A stretch of 64,000 bases of DNA from Alphaproteobacteria bacterium (GCA_012103315.1 WLWZ01000001.1:186001-250000), one strand, 5' to 3'. Positions 7,743 to 18,536 are shown, counted from the stretch's first letter. Translations and numbers: made by a program. The notes: generated from the sequence alone by a model not told the origin.

Positions 7743-9569
7743 GTGGCAAACGACGATACTCCGTCACCTCAGCCGTATCGTGTTCTCGCCCGGAAGTACC
7801 GGCCCCGAACCTTTGCAGAACTGATCGGTCAGGACGCGATGGTGCGGACCCTGACCAATGCCATTCACGCGGATCGTTTGCCGCATGCCTTTATTCTGAC
7901 CGGTGTCCGCGGTGTTGGGAAAACCAGCACGGCCCGTATTATTGCGCGAGCACTCAATTGCGTCGGTGAAGATGGCAATGGTGGCCCAACACCTGAATCA
8001 TGCGGTGTCTGCGCGCATTGTTTGGCGATTACTGAAGATCGGCATGTCGATGTCATCGAAATGGACGCAGCCAGCCGGACTGGGGTCAATGATATAAGAG
8101 AGCTCATTGACGGTGTCCGCTATCGGCCTGTTGATGCCCGTTTTAAGATTTATATCATCGATGAAGTTCATATGCTGTCTTCCAGCGCATTTAACGCGTT
8201 GCTCAAGACGCTGGAAGAACCGCCGGAGCATGTAAAATTTATTTTCGCAACGACGGAAACCCGAAAAGTGCCGGTTACGGTTCTTTCCCGCTGCCAACGA
8301 TTTGATCTCAGGCGAGTTGATGCAGAAACACTGATTGCTCACTTCAATTCCGTGGCGGAACAAGAGTCGGCGTCAGTCGCAGAAGGGGCGATGGGGTTAA
8401 TTGCTCGCGCTGCAGACGGTTCGGTGCGGGATGGCTTATCGTTACTTGATCAGGCGATCGCCCACGCTGGGACGGCTGAAGGCGGCGAAGTTTCTGAGGA
8501 AGCCGTCCGTGACATGCTGGGCTTGGCTGACGGTGGCCTGATTTACGATCTTTTTGCAGCGGCTATGCAGGGGATGGTCGATGAAGCGCTGAATATATTT
8601 AATCAACTTTACGATGCAGGCGCGGATCCGGCGATTGTTTTGCAAGATTTATTGCAGCTGACACATTGGCTGACCCGAATTAAGTTGTCGCCCTCCGCTG
8701 CAGAGGGGCAGGGGATCTCGCAAATAGACCGTGACCGGGGTCTGTCACTGGCAGAGACATTATCAGTTCCGACGCTGGGCCGGACATGGCAATTACTGCT
8801 CAAAGGGTTGAGTGAAGTCCAGAGCTTGCCGTCATCGGCGCAGGCGGCGGAAATGGTGTTGATCCGGCTTGCCTATATGGCCGATCTTCCCAACCCTGCA
8901 GATTTGGTCCGCACTTTGAAGGATGACTCTGGAGCTGCACCGCCTGTACCACAGGCTGCGGCTTCGCCTTCACCCTCTCCTGATCTTGCGCCAACGCACG
9001 CATCACAGGATGATAGTGCTCCCCGAATGGCGAGCGGAATGGGGTCTCGTGATGTGATGCCACAGCCTTTGTCTGATCCAGATCAGACGCCGCCAATTCA
9101 GGAAACGCAACAAGCACCGTTGCTGGAAGAACCAAACACAGGTCTCCAGAGCTATGAGCAGATTGTTGCGATGTTTGAAGATCGTCGTGAAGCAATTTTA
9201 CATGCGACATTGATCAATCACGTTCATCTCGTGCGATTTGAAGTCGGGCATATAGCGTTGAGAACAGAACCCGAAGCTCCTTCCGATCTCGCGACACGGG
9301 TCAGCAAGTTTTTGAGCGAATGGACAGGTGATCAGTGGCTCGTCAGTCTTTCCGAAGAAATTGGTGCGCCGACTATTCGCGAGCAGCAGGATGTGCAGGA
9401 AGCAGAACGGCGAGGTAAGGCGACAGGCCATCCGCTGGTTCAGGCGGCGTTGGAAGCTTTTCCTGGGGCCACCGTTGAAGCTATTACTGAACAGACCCCT
9501 GAAGAGTTTCTCGATTCCGTTGAGGACGAGGATGACGACGATACCGAAACCGAAAAGGCAGACTCATGA
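7743..9569 (+). CDS. dnaX: DNA polymerase III subunits gamma/tau
   Basis: Clamp-loader ATPase of the replicative polymerase, 608 residues. The AAA+ module at residues about 15-230 has Walker A (GVRGVGKTS), a four-Cys zinc site (CVGEDGN...CGVCAHC), the DEVH box (IIDEVHMLS) and sensor 1 (FIFATTE). It is followed by the collar domain (230-370), a Pro/Ser/Gln-rich linker (about 400-470) and a tau C-terminal domain ending in an acidic tail. The start is a GTG at 7743 preceded by AGGGG; the family motif [13 protein letters not shown] begins soon after. Its stop overlaps the ATG of the YbaB gene. I did not see an evident A-rich slippage site. Confidence 0.96.
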   Translation: MANDDTPSPQPYRVLARKYRPRTFAELIGQDAMVRTLTNAIHADRLPHAFILTGVRGVGKTSTARIIARALNCVGEDGNGGPTPESCGVCAHCLAITEDRHVDVIEMDAASRTGVNDIRELIDGVRYRPVDARFKIYIIDEVHMLSSSAFNALLKTLEEPPEHVKFIFATTETRKVPVTVLSRCQRFDLRRVDAETLIAHFNSVAEQESASVAEGAMGLIARAADGSVRDGLSLLDQAIAHAGTAEGGEVSEEAVRDMLGLADGGLIYDLFAAAMQGMVDEALNIFNQLYDAGADPAIVLQDLLQLTHWLTRIKLSPSAAEGQGISQIDRDRGLSLAETLSVPTLGRTWQLLLKGLSEVQSLPSSAQAAEMVLIRLAYMADLPNPADLVRTLKDDSGAAPPVPQAAASPSPSPDLAPTHASQDDSAPRMASGMGSRDVMPQPLSDPDQTPPIQETQQAPLLEEPNTGLQSYEQIVAMFEDRREAILHATLINHVHLVRFEVGHIALRTEPEAPSDLATRVSKFLSEWTGDQWLVSLSEEIGAPTIREQQDVQEAERRGKATGHPLVQAALEAFPGATVEAITEQTPEEFLDSVEDEDDDDTETEKADS

Positions 9570-9889
9570 AGAATCTCGGCCAAATGATGAAGCAGGCCCA
9601 GGAAATGCAAACCAAAATGCAAGAAATGCAGGAGAAGCTCGTTGAGATCGAGATTTCTGGTGCGTCTGGAGGCGGTATGGTTACGGTCCGACTAAATGGC
9701 AAGGGCGAAATGCTTGGTCTGCATATTGATCCTTCGCTCTTCAATTCAAACGATGCCGAGGTCGTCGAGGATCTGATTGTCGCTGCGTTTTCCGATGCAA
9801 AAGGAAAATTGGAAGTTCGAGTTGCCGAAGAAATGTCTAAGGTTACCGGTGGTCTCAACCTGCCACCGGGTCTTAACCTGCCGATCTGA
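9566..9889 (+). CDS. YbaB/EbfC family nucleoid-associated protein
   Basis: Small DNA-binding protein, 107 residues, that forms a tweezer-like dimer in known members. The N-terminal coiled helix is Met/Gln/Glu-rich ([19 protein letters not shown]), followed by the conserved [21 protein letters not shown] and a C-terminal LPPGLNLP tail. The ATG overlaps the dnaX stop (ATGA) and recR follows 39 bases on, the dnaX-ybaB-recR order found across bacteria. Role in nucleoid structure or recombination is by family only. Confidence 0.95.
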   Translation: MKNLGQMMKQAQEMQTKMQEMQEKLVEIEISGASGGGMVTVRLNGKGEMLGLHIDPSLFNSNDAEVVEDLIVAAFSDAKGKLEVRVAEEMSKVTGGLNLPPGLNLPI

Positions 9890-9928
9890 TTTCCGAATGA
9901 TCTCACTAGATTTTAAGGATGTTCGTTA

Positions 9929-10522
9929 ATGGCTGTTAGTGCCATTGATCAGCTTATACAGCTATTTGCACGGTTGCCGGGGCTTGGCCCCAGATCGGCA
10001 CGCAGGGCGGTATTGTTCCTTATTAAGCGGCGGGAAAGTCTGATGTTGCCGTTGGCACAGGCCCTAGGTGACGCCGCAGATGCCATGAAAAGTTGCGATA
10101 TTTGTGGCAACATTGATGTCTCTGATCCCTGTTCGGTCTGCATTGATACGCGACGCGACGTATCCGTTATTTGTGTTGTTGAGGATGTCGCAGACCTCTG
10201 GGCGCTTGAACGAACGGCTTCCTTCAGCGGCCTCTATCACGTGTTGGGCGGCACATTGTCAGCGCTCGACGGTATAGGTCCAGAAGATTTGGCGATTGCT
10301 GGTCTGGTTGCTCGGTCGGAATCTGACAAAATTGCTGAAGTAATTCTTGCGACATCGGCGACAGTCGATGGACAGACAACCGCACACTATGTAGCAGAAC
10401 GGTTGGCCGCTTGCGGCGTTAAAATATCTCGCCTGGCGCATGGTGTACCAGTTGGCGGTGAACTGGATTACCTCGATGACGGAACCTTGTCGGCGGCGCT
10501 TAAAGCCCGCCGGGCAATTTGA
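9929..10522 (+). CDS. recR: recombination protein RecR
   Basis: Part of the RecFOR complex that loads RecA at gaps, 197 residues as usual. In order: an N-terminal helix-hairpin-helix ([17 protein letters not shown]), a four-Cys zinc finger ([16 protein letters not shown]), a Toprim domain ([16 protein letters not shown] ... [15 protein letters not shown]) and the C-terminal [19 protein letters not shown] with a Walker-like loop. AAGGATG provides a ribosome site before the ATG at 9929. It is in the dnaX-ybaB operon. Confidence 0.96.
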   Translation: MAVSAIDQLIQLFARLPGLGPRSARRAVLFLIKRRESLMLPLAQALGDAADAMKSCDICGNIDVSDPCSVCIDTRRDVSVICVVEDVADLWALERTASFSGLYHVLGGTLSALDGIGPEDLAIAGLVARSESDKIAEVILATSATVDGQTTAHYVAERLAACGVKISRLAHGVPVGGELDYLDDGTLSAALKARRAI

Positions 10523-10547
10523 TCAACCTAGGGATGGAACATCAAAA

Positions 10548-11198
10548 ATGATTACCTGCATTCCCGAGCTCCTAACACCAGAAGAGACTGCCCGCTTGCG
10601 GGCCCTTTCTAAGAATGCAGATTATGAAAGCGGTACAGCGACCGCAGGAAAGCGGATCCACGATATCAAAAATAATTTACAGATGAAGGATGGCTCTGTT
10701 GGACAGCAAGAGGTCCATCAAGTTTTGGGTGTTGCTCTGCAGCGCAACCCATTATTTCAAAGCGTTGCGTTACCCAAGGTCATCTTTCCACCAACATTGA
10801 GTCGTTACAGTGATGGTATGACTTATGGCAGTCATGTCGACGCAGCAATTATGGGTAATATGCGGGTCGATATTTCGATCACAGTATTTTTGAACGAACC
10901 CGACAGCTACGAAGGTGGCGCCCTTATCCTTGAAAGCGGTGCAGGTGAACAGCTCGTGAAGTTACCGCCTGGTCATGCAGTGGTTTATCCAACGGGCGTC
11001 TTTCATCGAGTCTCACCGGTCACCCATGGAGAGCGCCTTGCGGCGGTTACCTGGATCCAGAGTGCGGTCCGAAATGCGGAGCAGCGTGCTGTCTTGCATG
11101 ATCTCAGAACGGCGATTGATCAGCTCGATGACGAAGAAACGATACCGCTCTTGGTCAAGACACACGCCAATCTTTTGCGGATGTGGACCGATATTTAA
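10548..11198 (+). CDS. Fe(II)/2-oxoglutarate-dependent dioxygenase, PiuC/PKHX type
   Basis: A 216-residue cupin-fold hydroxylase of the prolyl-4-hydroxylase-like PiuC family, often linked to iron supply but with no settled substrate. The iron ligands are visible as H and D in SHVDAAIMG and the distal H in TGVFHRV; the 2-oxoglutarate Arg is likely in HGERLAAVTWIQS. The ATG at 10548, preceded by GGGATGG, begins the conserved MITCIPELLTPEE. The frame is open upstream into recR but that part is not homologous. It follows recR by 25 bases and converges with the nucleoside transporter. Confidence 0.9.
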   Translation: MITCIPELLTPEETARLRALSKNADYESGTATAGKRIHDIKNNLQMKDGSVGQQEVHQVLGVALQRNPLFQSVALPKVIFPPTLSRYSDGMTYGSHVDAAIMGNMRVDISITVFLNEPDSYEGGALILESGAGEQLVKLPPGHAVVYPTGVFHRVSPVTHGERLAAVTWIQSAVRNAEQRAVLHDLRTAIDQLDDEETIPLLVKTHANLLRMWTDI

Positions 11199-11199
11199 A

Positions 11200-12435
11200 C
11201 TAGAGGATTAAGCCAACCAGAGCAGCTGTCAGACATGTGGCCAAGACACCTGCTACAATCGACCGCATGCCGAGACCAACGATTTCGCTCCGCCGCTCCG
11301 GTGCCATTGCTCCTAACCCTCCGATCATAATGCCCAGACTTTGGAAGTTTGCGAAGCCGCACAGGGCATAGGTCATGATTAGTTTGCTGTGGTCGCTAAG
11401 ACTGGCTTCTGGCGTCTGAGCCATCTTGAGGTAGGCAAGTAGCTCGTTAAGAACGACCTTGGTTCCCAGGAGGCCGCCGGCGGTTCCTGCCTCGGACCAC
11501 GGGATACCAATAAGCCATGCGACTGGCGCCATGAGATATCCTAATAGTCCTTGCAATGTGATTGGACTGCCGCCCCAGTTAGGAAGCAACCCAAGACCGG
11601 CGTTCACCAAAGCAACCAGTGCGACGACAACAATCAGCATTGCGCAAATATTGAGCAGTAAGGTAAGCCCGTCGAGTGTTCCCTTGGTAACCGCATCCAT
11701 AGAATTTTGATATTGGCTTTCGAGCTTGATCGCAGCCTCGTCCTCGTTGGCTGTTTGCGGCACCATGAGTCGTGCAACAATTATGGCAGCCGGCGCGTTT
11801 AGGATCGAAGCTGTTAGCAGATGTCCGATCGGGTCAGAGATAACCCCGGTTAGGAATGTTGCATACAAAACCATCACGGTACCGGCGATCGTTGCCATGC
11901 CAGCAACCATAATAACAAATAGGTCGCTTCGACTGGCCCGCGCCAGGTAGGGTCGAACCAAAAGAGGCGCTTCAACCATGCCGACAAATACGTTGGCCGC
12001 GGTACTAACGCCTGCGGGCCCGCCGACACCCAGGATTTTTTTAAGACACCACGCAAAGCCCCGTACGATTGCTGGCAAGATGCGCCAATAATACAGCAAT
12101 GCCGAAAGAGCGCTGATCACCAACACCAGCGGTAAGGCCTGAAATGCTAGGATAAACGCACTATTGCCGGGTTTCGGCTCGAACGGCAGTTGTCCACCCC
12201 CCAAATAGCCGAGCAGAAATGAGGTGCCCTGTTGTGTAGCGTGCTGTAAGGCCGTGACGACTCCGTTTAACGCGAGAAATCCATCACGGGCGAGCGGCAA
12301 CTTTAACAGGATAAGCGCTAAACAGAACTGCAAGGCAAGCCCGGCAACGAGCGTTCGAACCGGGATAGCTCGCCGGTTTTCGCTAATTGCCCACGCCAAC
12401 AACAGAAGTACAAAGATGCCAAGGATAGCTTGTAT
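11200..12435 (-). CDS. NupC-type concentrative nucleoside transporter
   Basis: Inner-membrane ion-coupled nucleoside importer, about 411 residues if started at 12435. Family marks include the GGGQLPF segment, STAANVFVGMVEAPLLVRPYL, ATIAGTVMVLYATFL, LLGTKVVLNELLAYL and YALCGFANFQSLGI near the C-terminus, with many hydrophobic helices. The start is odd. The first common start codon is a TTG at 12402, which would cut the first helix in half. Thirty-three bases upstream in frame lies ATA (12433-12435) with a strong GAGGAG site 8 bases before it, and the residues read from there (IQAILGIFVLLLLAW) match the usual family beginning. An AUA start is therefore likely. Confidence 0.88.
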   Translation of the reverse strand: MQAILGIFVLLLLAWAISENRRAIPVRTLVAGLALQFCLALILLKLPLARDGFLALNGVVTALQHATQQGTSFLLGYLGGGQLPFEPKPGNSAFILAFQALPLVLVISALSALLYYWRILPAIVRGFAWCLKKILGVGGPAGVSTAANVFVGMVEAPLLVRPYLARASRSDLFVIMVAGMATIAGTVMVLYATFLTGVISDPIGHLLTASILNAPAAIIVARLMVPQTANEDEAAIKLESQYQNSMDAVTKGTLDGLTLLLNICAMLIVVVALVALVNAGLGLLPNWGGSPITLQGLLGYLMAPVAWLIGIPWSEAGTAGGLLGTKVVLNELLAYLKMAQTPEASLSDHSKLIMTYALCGFANFQSLGIMIGGLGAMAPERRSEIVGLGMRSIVAGVLATCLTAALVGLIL

Positions 12436-12449
12436 GGTTTGTGCTCCTC

Positions 12450-13574
12450 TTACTCTCCAATACGATGAATGCTCGCGATGCCCTCACCGGAGACATGATC
12501 AATGGCGTCAGGGTCGTCGCCAGGCTCGCCGAGTTCTATCTCGGTAATGCGTTCACCACGCTTGGATACTTTTTGGGCAGAAGTTCGTATTTCTTTTAGA
12601 TCTTTCTCAACTAAACCAAAGTGTTTTTCGAGATTCTCAGCTCGTTGGTCGAGACGTCCGACATCACTGAGCATGGTCATGACCTCTTTTTGGATCACGC
12701 TCGTTTGTTCCTGCATTTGCGCGTCCTTGAGGATGGCCCGCACCGTGTTGAGCGTAGCCATTAAGGTCGTGGGAGACACAATCCAAACTCGCTTAGCATA
12801 GGAATGTTCAACGACTTTGGCGAAGTTTGCGTGTAGTTCGGCGTATACCGCCTCAGAAGGTAAAAACATCAAGGCCGATTCGGCTGTTTCACCAGGAACG
12901 ATATAGCGGTCAGCGATGTCATTGACGTGTTTGCTAACGTCTGTGATTAGTTGACGTCCTGCTGTTGTCCGCCCTGTATCATCTTTAGCCTCCACAAGTG
13001 CTCGGTAACTTTCTAACGGAAACTTGGCATCGATAACGATAGAGCCTGGCGGGTTCGGCAAGTGAATGAGGCAATCTGCTCGTTTGCCATTTCCAAGCGT
13101 TGCTTGGAAATCAAAGGCAGAAGGGGGAAGGGCGCTTTTTACGAGATCCTGTAGTTGGATTTCACCAAATGCTCCGCGCGCCTGCTTGTTTGATAACACA
13201 TCCTGAAGACTAACGACCTGGCTAGACAGCTCTGTGATGTTTTTCTGAGCGGCATCAATAACGGCAAGCCGCTCCTGTAGCTTGGTCATGGTTTCGCCGG
13301 TTTTGGTCGTACTTTGCTGCAGATTATCGCCTACCTTCTTGGAAAGGTCCGCCAGCCGTTCTTCCAGCGTTTTGCTCAAGGCGCGCTCCTGCGCCTGTAA
13401 TCTCTCGGCTAGTTGTGCCTGTTGTGCGGCATTTGTTTCTGCCATCTGTGCTAGGCGGCCAATTAGCTCCGCCTGAGCGTCCGGAGTCTTTTGGTTATTT
13501 CGGAGCAATATAACGGTCAACGCTATGGCGAGGATAGCAGCGATAGCAATTGCGACGACTGAAACGGTATCCAT
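12450..13574 (-). CDS. rmuC: DNA recombination protein RmuC
   Basis: RmuC-family protein, 374 residues, which limits inversions at short repeats in E. coli. An N-terminal membrane helix (residues about 5-24) leads into a long Gln/Ala/Glu coiled coil (about 30-115). The PD-(D/E)XK-like RmuC domain follows, with RGAFGEIQLQDLVK, ADCLIHLPNP, SIVIDAKFPLESY (catalytic Asp and Lys) and MFLPSEAVYAEL. A second coiled coil ends the protein. The ATG at 13574 is the only sensible start. It lies just upstream of the nucleoside transporter on the same strand and is divergent from def. Confidence 0.95.
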   Translation of the reverse strand: MDTVSVVAIAIAAILAIALTVILLRNNQKTPDAQAELIGRLAQMAETNAAQQAQLAERLQAQERALSKTLEERLADLSKKVGDNLQQSTTKTGETMTKLQERLAVIDAAQKNITELSSQVVSLQDVLSNKQARGAFGEIQLQDLVKSALPPSAFDFQATLGNGKRADCLIHLPNPPGSIVIDAKFPLESYRALVEAKDDTGRTTAGRQLITDVSKHVNDIADRYIVPGETAESALMFLPSEAVYAELHANFAKVVEHSYAKRVWIVSPTTLMATLNTVRAILKDAQMQEQTSVIQKEVMTMLSDVGRLDQRAENLEKHFGLVEKDLKEIRTSAQKVSKRGERITEIELGEPGDDPDAIDHVSGEGIASIHRIGE

Positions 13575-13744
13575 ATCAATAGTTCCGGCGGAAAATTAGC
13601 GGTCCAAAACTCCCTGAATAACAAGCATACCATGGGATTTGGCGAATCAAGGGGCACTTGATTTTCTGGCTCTGTTCTTGACCTGCGCGGCGCTAAGGCA
13701 TACCTAAATCGCTCTTTGTTATGAAACAGGTTACGCGGCGCGGA

Positions 13745-14263
13745 ATGGCGATACCTTCGATCATAAAGGCACCTGACCCGATCTTGAAAAAACGTTGTGT
13801 GGCTGTGGAAGCCGTCGACGATGAAATCAGGACATTGATGGACGATATGCTGGAGACTATGTATGCCGCACCCGGTGTCGGATTGGCGGCACCGCAGGTC
13901 GCAGTCCATAAACGGGTTATCGTCGTCGATACCTCACGTGGGGATTCCGATCGATCTCCAATCCGGATGGCAAATCCTGAAATTATCGAGATGTCGGATG
14001 ACCTCGCCGTATATGACGAAGGTTGTCTGTCTTTTCCCGATCAGTACGCAGAAGTAGAGCGTCCAGCCAAAGTGCGGGTGCGATTTATTGACTACGATAA
14101 CGAAATTCGGGAGATGGAAGCAGAAGAGCTGTTATCGACCTGTATTCAGCACGAAATGGATCATCTCGATGGCAAGCTCTTCGTTGATCACATCTCGATG
14201 CTGAAACGGAATATGATCCTCCGGAAAATGTCCAAGCTCAAAAAAACCGGAGCCTTGAAGTAA
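13745..14263 (+). CDS. def: peptide deformylase
   Basis: Removes the formyl group from nascent proteins at the ribosome exit. All three metal motifs are intact: GVGLAAPQ, EGCLSFP and QHEMDH. The frame opens at an ATG at 13721, but the ATG at 13745 begins the usual MAIPSIIKAPDPILKK and gives 172 residues, the normal length, so I chose it; neither has a strong ribosome site. It starts the def-fmt-truA operon; fmt follows after 5 bases. This order is widely conserved because Def and Fmt act on the same formyl cycle. Confidence 0.96.
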   Translation: MAIPSIIKAPDPILKKRCVAVEAVDDEIRTLMDDMLETMYAAPGVGLAAPQVAVHKRVIVVDTSRGDSDRSPIRMANPEIIEMSDDLAVYDEGCLSFPDQYAEVERPAKVRVRFIDYDNEIREMEAEELLSTCIQHEMDHLDGKLFVDHISMLKRNMILRKMSKLKKTGALK

Positions 14264-14268
14264 CGGCT

Positions 14269-15213
14269 ATGGCAGCCTTGCGCCTCGTATTTATGGGTAC
14301 GCCTGAGATTGCGGTGCCTGCACTTTCCGCTCTTTGGAATGACGGGCATGAGGTCGTCTGTGCGTACAGCCAGCCACCGCGACCCTCTGGACGCGGTCAT
14401 CGGGTAACGCCTTCGCCTGTTCATAACTTTGCCGAAGATCATGGAATTCCGGTACGAACGCCTGAGAATTTTAAGTCCGCTGAAACTGTATCTAATTTTG
14501 CGGATTTGAATGCGGATTTAGCTGTAGTGATGGCCTATGGCTTAATCCTACCCGCCACAATTTTGGAAGCACCCCGGTTGGGCTGTATCAATATTCATGT
14601 GTCGTTGTTGCCGTGCTGGCGTGGGGCGGCCCCGATCCAGCGCGCCATTATGGCGGGTGATGACGAGACCGGCGTGACAATCATGCAAATGGATGAAGGG
14701 TTGGATACCGGGCCTATCCTGAGACAGGATCGGGTGCCCATAGGACAGGAGACAACGGCGGAAAGTTTGCACGACAGGCTTGCTCAGCTGGGTGCGGCAT
14801 CAATTTGTGATGCCTTGGTTGATCTGCAAGCCGGGGATGTCGACCCGATGCCACAGTCAGACGTTGGCGCGACCTACGCTGCGAAAATCACGCGCGACGA
14901 GGGGCTCCTTGATTGGCGTCAATCAGCGATTGATGTTGAACGGCGAATACGAGCCCTTAACCCCTGGCCGGGGACTTGGTTTGAACGCAATGGCGAGCGC
15001 ATCCGGATTCTATCTGCCGAATTGGTTAATGGAGCCGGGGAACCGGGTACTATCCTCGATGAGTGCGCCGTTATTGCTTGTGGTGACGGTGCGATCAAAC
15101 CGCTGGTCATGCAACGACCAGGGAAATCGGCGACCGATGCGGAAGCATTCCTTCGGGGGTATGACTTGCCAGTAGGGACTGTCTTAGCGTTGCCACAAAC
15201 AGGTGATCGATGA
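14269..15213 (+). CDS. fmt: methionyl-tRNA formyltransferase
   Basis: Transfers formyl from 10-formyl-THF to initiator Met-tRNA. The 314-residue protein has the N-terminal [15 protein letters not shown], the catalytic SLLP-type region [17 protein letters not shown] with the following [19 protein letters not shown], and a C-terminal tRNA-binding OB domain (about 205-310). The SLLPRWRG consensus reads SLLPCWRG here, a change outside the Asn-His-Asp triad. It is preceded by def and overlaps truA by 4 bases (ATGA). Confidence 0.96.
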   Translation: MAALRLVFMGTPEIAVPALSALWNDGHEVVCAYSQPPRPSGRGHRVTPSPVHNFAEDHGIPVRTPENFKSAETVSNFADLNADLAVVMAYGLILPATILEAPRLGCINIHVSLLPCWRGAAPIQRAIMAGDDETGVTIMQMDEGLDTGPILRQDRVPIGQETTAESLHDRLAQLGAASICDALVDLQAGDVDPMPQSDVGATYAAKITRDEGLLDWRQSAIDVERRIRALNPWPGTWFERNGERIRILSAELVNGAGEPGTILDECAVIACGDGAIKPLVMQRPGKSATDAEAFLRGYDLPVGTVLALPQTGDR

Positions 15214-15962
15214 CCCGTTACTATCTCGTCATCGAATATGACGGTACGGATTATGTCGGTTGGCAGCGACAGGATAACGGTCCCTCCATTCAGGAAGAGC
15301 TAGAAAAAGCCATCCAAAGATTTTGCGGTGAAATCGTTACTATCCAGGGGGCAGGCAGGACAGATGCCGGCGTTCATGCGTTGGGGCAGGCGGCTCACGT
15401 CGATATCGAGCGCGATACTGATGCCAATACGGTGAAGGATGCGCTCAATGCTCATTTGCGGCCTCACCCTATAGCTGTTCTCCAGGCTGCTGAGGTCCCT
15501 GATGAGTTTCATGCGCGGTTCTCTGCGCAGGCACGGTCATATATTTATCGGATTATTAATCGTCGGGCCCCTTTGACGACCCAACGGCATTTGGCGTGGC
15601 ATGTGGGGGTAACTCTTGATGCATCAGCGATGCATGAGGCGGCACAACGCTTGGTTGGCAAACATGATTTCACGACATTTCGTGCCAGTGTGTGTCAGGC
15701 GAAGTCACCGATCAGATCGATGACGTCGCTCGATGTGACCTATGAAGGTGATACTATAGATATACGCGCCAGCGCCCCGTCTTTTTTACATCATCAGGTA
15801 CGAAACTTTGTCGGCACGTTGAAGCTGGTCGGTGAAGGAAAATGGACGGCGGACGATGTCAGTAATGCTCTCGCAGCCTGTGACCGGACCAAAGCCGGCC
15901 AGACAGCACCGCCGGGGGGATTATTTCTAACAGACGTTAGCTACCCGCCAAACAATCTATGA
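15210..15962 (+). CDS. truA: tRNA pseudouridine(38-40) synthase
   Basis: Makes pseudouridine at positions 38-40 of tRNA anticodon arms. The 250-residue protein has the opening [18 protein letters not shown], the catalytic Asp in [29 protein letters not shown] and the late [18 protein letters not shown], all conserved. It is the third gene of the def-fmt-truA operon. Its 3' end overlaps the end of the convergent membrane protein gene by 22 bases, so the two transcripts are antisense there. Confidence 0.96.
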   Translation: MTRYYLVIEYDGTDYVGWQRQDNGPSIQEELEKAIQRFCGEIVTIQGAGRTDAGVHALGQAAHVDIERDTDANTVKDALNAHLRPHPIAVLQAAEVPDEFHARFSAQARSYIYRIINRRAPLTTQRHLAWHVGVTLDASAMHEAAQRLVGKHDFTTFRASVCQAKSPIRSMTSLDVTYEGDTIDIRASAPSFLHHQVRNFVGTLKLVGEGKWTADDVSNALAACDRTKAGQTAPPGGLFLTDVSYPPNNL

Positions 15963-16531
15963 CCAGCCAGGAGTTTGGTCGTCCAGCTCTCGACGACAAG
16001 GCCGAGCATCAGGTCTAACAGGACGACACCCAACGCCCCCATACTTGGAATCATGAGCGCGACGCGAGCGATATAACCTTGGTAAATCAGTATCGCAATG
16101 ATGGCGATGACACTGACAATTCCGGCAAATGCGGGCGGTAACATACCTGTCTTGGCTAACGTTGTGAGCGCTAGCATGAGTGTAATTTGCAGCAGCGCCG
16201 CCCAGTTATACGCCGCGAAGTATCGGCAGAATTGGTCTTCGCGATCGATGATCCGACACACGGAGAGCATCACAAAGGGCATTGCGAACCACCCTACGAC
16301 GTAGCCTGATGTTTGAATAATGAGTGCCGGTAATGCGCCGACGGTGATCATTGTTTCAGGCGTCCGCATCATAACAAGAGCGATGTAAGCAGGTAGCGCA
16401 AATATTGCCGACCAATAAGATCGCCAGAAAGCGCTTACGGTATTTTCAAACAGCAGGAGACCGTCGGCATCGAAGCGGGCCAGCATCCAGGCCCCGAATA
16501 TTGAACGGCTGGTCTCTTTAAAATTGATCAT
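15941..16531 (-). CDS. small polytopic membrane protein of unknown function
   Basis: A 196-residue integral membrane protein that I do not recognise with certainty. Hydrophobic segments lie at about residues 35-55, 65-90, 105-125, 132-152 and 160-180, so about five helices. A short soluble stretch ([19 protein letters not shown]) lies between helices 2 and 3. The layout resembles Yip1-like proteins, but I cannot confirm that. The ATG overlaps the dapE stop (ATGA), placing it third in a dapD-dapE operon, and its end overlaps truA from the other strand. Coupling to the lysine/diaminopimelate genes suggests an envelope role, which is only an inference. Confidence 0.75.
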   Translation of the reverse strand: MINFKETSRSIFGAWMLARFDADGLLLFENTVSAFWRSYWSAIFALPAYIALVMMRTPETMITVGALPALIIQTSGYVVGWFAMPFVMLSVCRIIDREDQFCRYFAAYNWAALLQITLMLALTTLAKTGMLPPAFAGIVSVIAIIAILIYQGYIARVALMIPSMGALGVVLLDLMLGLVVESWTTKLLAGHRLFGG

Positions 16532-17682
16532 TCGGCGAAATAGCCGTCCAAAACCATCTCGTAAATATCGGTCAGCTGCTCCATGTCAGACAATCGAGCG
16601 CACTCGTCGACTTTATGCATGGTTTGACTGATCAACCCGAACTCTGCGATTGGGCAGAAATCTTTTATAAATCGGGCATCCGAGGTGCCGCCTGTTGTAC
16701 TGAGGTCGGGTTTTAGACCGGTTGCTTTCTCCACAGCGTCCGATAGCAGACTGCTTAGTTTGCCGGGGGGTGTTAGAAACGCCTCGCCGGTGATTTGAAA
16801 TTCAACATCATAATCGCCGCCGACGGCATCAAATTTTTCCTTTAACCAAGCCATGAGAGACTCGCTGGTATGGAGATCATTGAAGCGGATGTTAAATGCT
16901 GCGGTTACTTCGCCGGGAATGATGTTCGTTGCTGTGTTCCCAACATCAATCGTTGTCAGCTGAAGGTTCGACGGTTGAAAATGATCTGTGCCCTCATCGA
17001 GGGATTCTGAAGTTATCGCCTCGAGCATGGCAATCATGCGCGGCAAGGGATTGTCTGCTAAATGTGGATAGGCTGTATGGCCCTGCATACCGTGGACTGT
17101 CAGCCATCCCGAGATCGAGCCCCGCCGACCGATCTTGACCATTTCACCCAGCTTATTTGGATTGGTTGGTTCTCCGACGATACAAGAATCCAGGGTCTCA
17201 TTCCGTTCGGCCATCCAGTCGAGGACTTTGCGGGTTCCATTAATCGACGGTCCTTCTTCATCGCCGGTAATAAGGAGGCTGATTGATCCATTGAATTTGT
17301 CTGACCTTTTTCCCAGAAAGCGCGACATGCCCGAAACAAAACAGGCGATGCCGCCCTTCATGTCGGTGGCACCGCGGCCATAGAGTGTGCCGTCGATGAC
17401 CTCGCCGCCAAACGGGTCGACTGTCCAGCCCGCTTCATTGCCAACCGGAACCACATCAGTATGGCCAGCATAGCAAAAATTTGGCCCCTTAGTTCCGAGA
17501 CGGGCATAAAGATTATCGACATCAGGCGTACCTTTCTCCGAAAAAATCATCCGGTGGCAGGTAAACCCCAGCCCTTCGAGAGCGGCTTGTAACACTCCAA
17601 GCGCACCTTCGTCTGCCGGTGTCACGCTTGGGCAACGGATTAGCGCTTGTGCCAGCTCTAAGGCATCGATGGTGTTACTCAA
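16528..17682 (-). CDS. dapE: succinyl-diaminopimelate desuccinylase
   Basis: Zinc metallohydrolase that converts N-succinyl-LL-diaminopimelate to LL-diaminopimelate and succinate, for lysine and peptidoglycan. The 384-residue M20-family protein shows [12 protein letters not shown] (metal His), [11 protein letters not shown] (bridging Asp), [15 protein letters not shown] (catalytic and metal Glu pair) and the late [11 protein letters not shown] and QTMHKVDEC. The start is a TTG whose last two bases overlap the dapD stop (TTGA), so translation is probably coupled. The membrane protein gene follows with an ATGA overlap. Confidence 0.96.
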   Translation of the reverse strand: MSNTIDALELAQALIRCPSVTPADEGALGVLQAALEGLGFTCHRMIFSEKGTPDVDNLYARLGTKGPNFCYAGHTDVVPVGNEAGWTVDPFGGEVIDGTLYGRGATDMKGGIACFVSGMSRFLGKRSDKFNGSISLLITGDEEGPSINGTRKVLDWMAERNETLDSCIVGEPTNPNKLGEMVKIGRRGSISGWLTVHGMQGHTAYPHLADNPLPRMIAMLEAITSESLDEGTDHFQPSNLQLTTIDVGNTATNIIPGEVTAAFNIRFNDLHTSESLMAWLKEKFDAVGGDYDVEFQITGEAFLTPPGKLSSLLSDAVEKATGLKPDLSTTGGTSDARFIKDFCPIAEFGLISQTMHKVDECARLSDMEQLTDIYEMVLDGYFAE

Positions 17683-18536
17683 TCGCGTAACAGGTCGTTG
17701 ATCGACGTGCGTGATCGGGTTTTTTCGTCGACCCGTTTTACAATCACCGCGCAGTAAAGGTTTGGTCCAGGGGTGCCGTCTGGTAGCGGCTTCCCGGCGA
17801 TTGTACCGGGAACGACAACGGAATAAGCCGGAACGGTGCCCATATGTATTTCACCGGTTGCGCGGTCGACGATTTTTGTTGAGGCGCCGAGGAACACACC
17901 CATTGATAAAACAGCACCATCTTCAACAATGACGCCTTCTGCTACCTCTGAGCGTGCACCGACAAAGCAGTTATCACCTATGATCACAGGCTCGGCCTGG
18001 AGTGGTTCTAGAACGCCGCCGATCCCCACACCGCCAGAGATATGGCAGTTCTTCCCAATCTGGGCACAAGACCCAATGGTTGCCCATGTGTCCACCATTG
18101 TTCCGGAATCCACATACGCTCCGATATTGACAAAGCTTGGCATCAAAACAACGCCGGGCGCAATATAGGAACCGCGTCGCACTGTGCTGTTTGGAACAGC
18201 CCGGAAGCCGGCATCGCGAAACCGCGCATCATCCCAACCAGCGAATTTGGGTGCGACTTTGTCAAACCAGGGTGCTTCGCCGCGGACGGGGTCAGTGGGG
18301 CCGCCGGGCATCGGAGCATTGTCAAACAAACGGAAGGAAAGCAGGACGGCCTTCTTTAGCCATTGTTCCACTTGCCAGCTACCGTCAGATTTAGTTGCGA
18401 CCCTGAAATCACCAGAATCTAGACCGTCAAGGGCGGTTTCAATAGCGTCGCGAACGTCGCCGGTTGTGCTGGGGGACACCGAGTCCCGATCTTCCCATGC
18501 TTGATCTATAGTCGCTTGTAGGTCGCTGCTGCTCAT
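17679..18536 (-). CDS. dapD: 2,3,4,5-tetrahydropyridine-2,6-dicarboxylate N-succinyltransferase
   Basis: Succinylates tetrahydrodipicolinate, the step that commits the succinylase branch of lysine/diaminopimelate synthesis. The 285-residue protein has an N-terminal helical domain and then a left-handed beta helix of hexapeptide repeats (about residues 110-225: [51 protein letters not shown]). The ATG lies at 18536. It is the first gene of the dapD-dapE-membrane protein operon; about 100 bases separate it from the HAD gene upstream on the same strand. Confidence 0.97.
   Translation of the reverse strand: MSSSDLQATIDQAWEDRDSVSPSTTGDVRDAIETALDGLDSGDFRVATKSDGSWQVEQWLKKAVLLSFRLFDNAPMPGGPTDPVRGEAPWFDKVAPKFAGWDDARFRDAGFRAVPNSTVRRGSYIAPGVVLMPSFVNIGAYVDSGTMVDTWATIGSCAQIGKNCHISGGVGIGGVLEPLQAEPVIIGDNCFVGARSEVAEGVIVEDGAVLSMGVFLGASTKIVDRATGEIHMGTVPAYSVVVPGTIAGKPLPDGTPGPNLYCAVIVKRVDEKTRSRTSINDLLRD

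Noticed and set aside
10440-10547. Longer form of the PiuC-type dioxygenase starting inside recR
   Set aside because: The extra residues are a shifted reading of recR. The ATG at 10548 has a ribosome site and begins the conserved domain.
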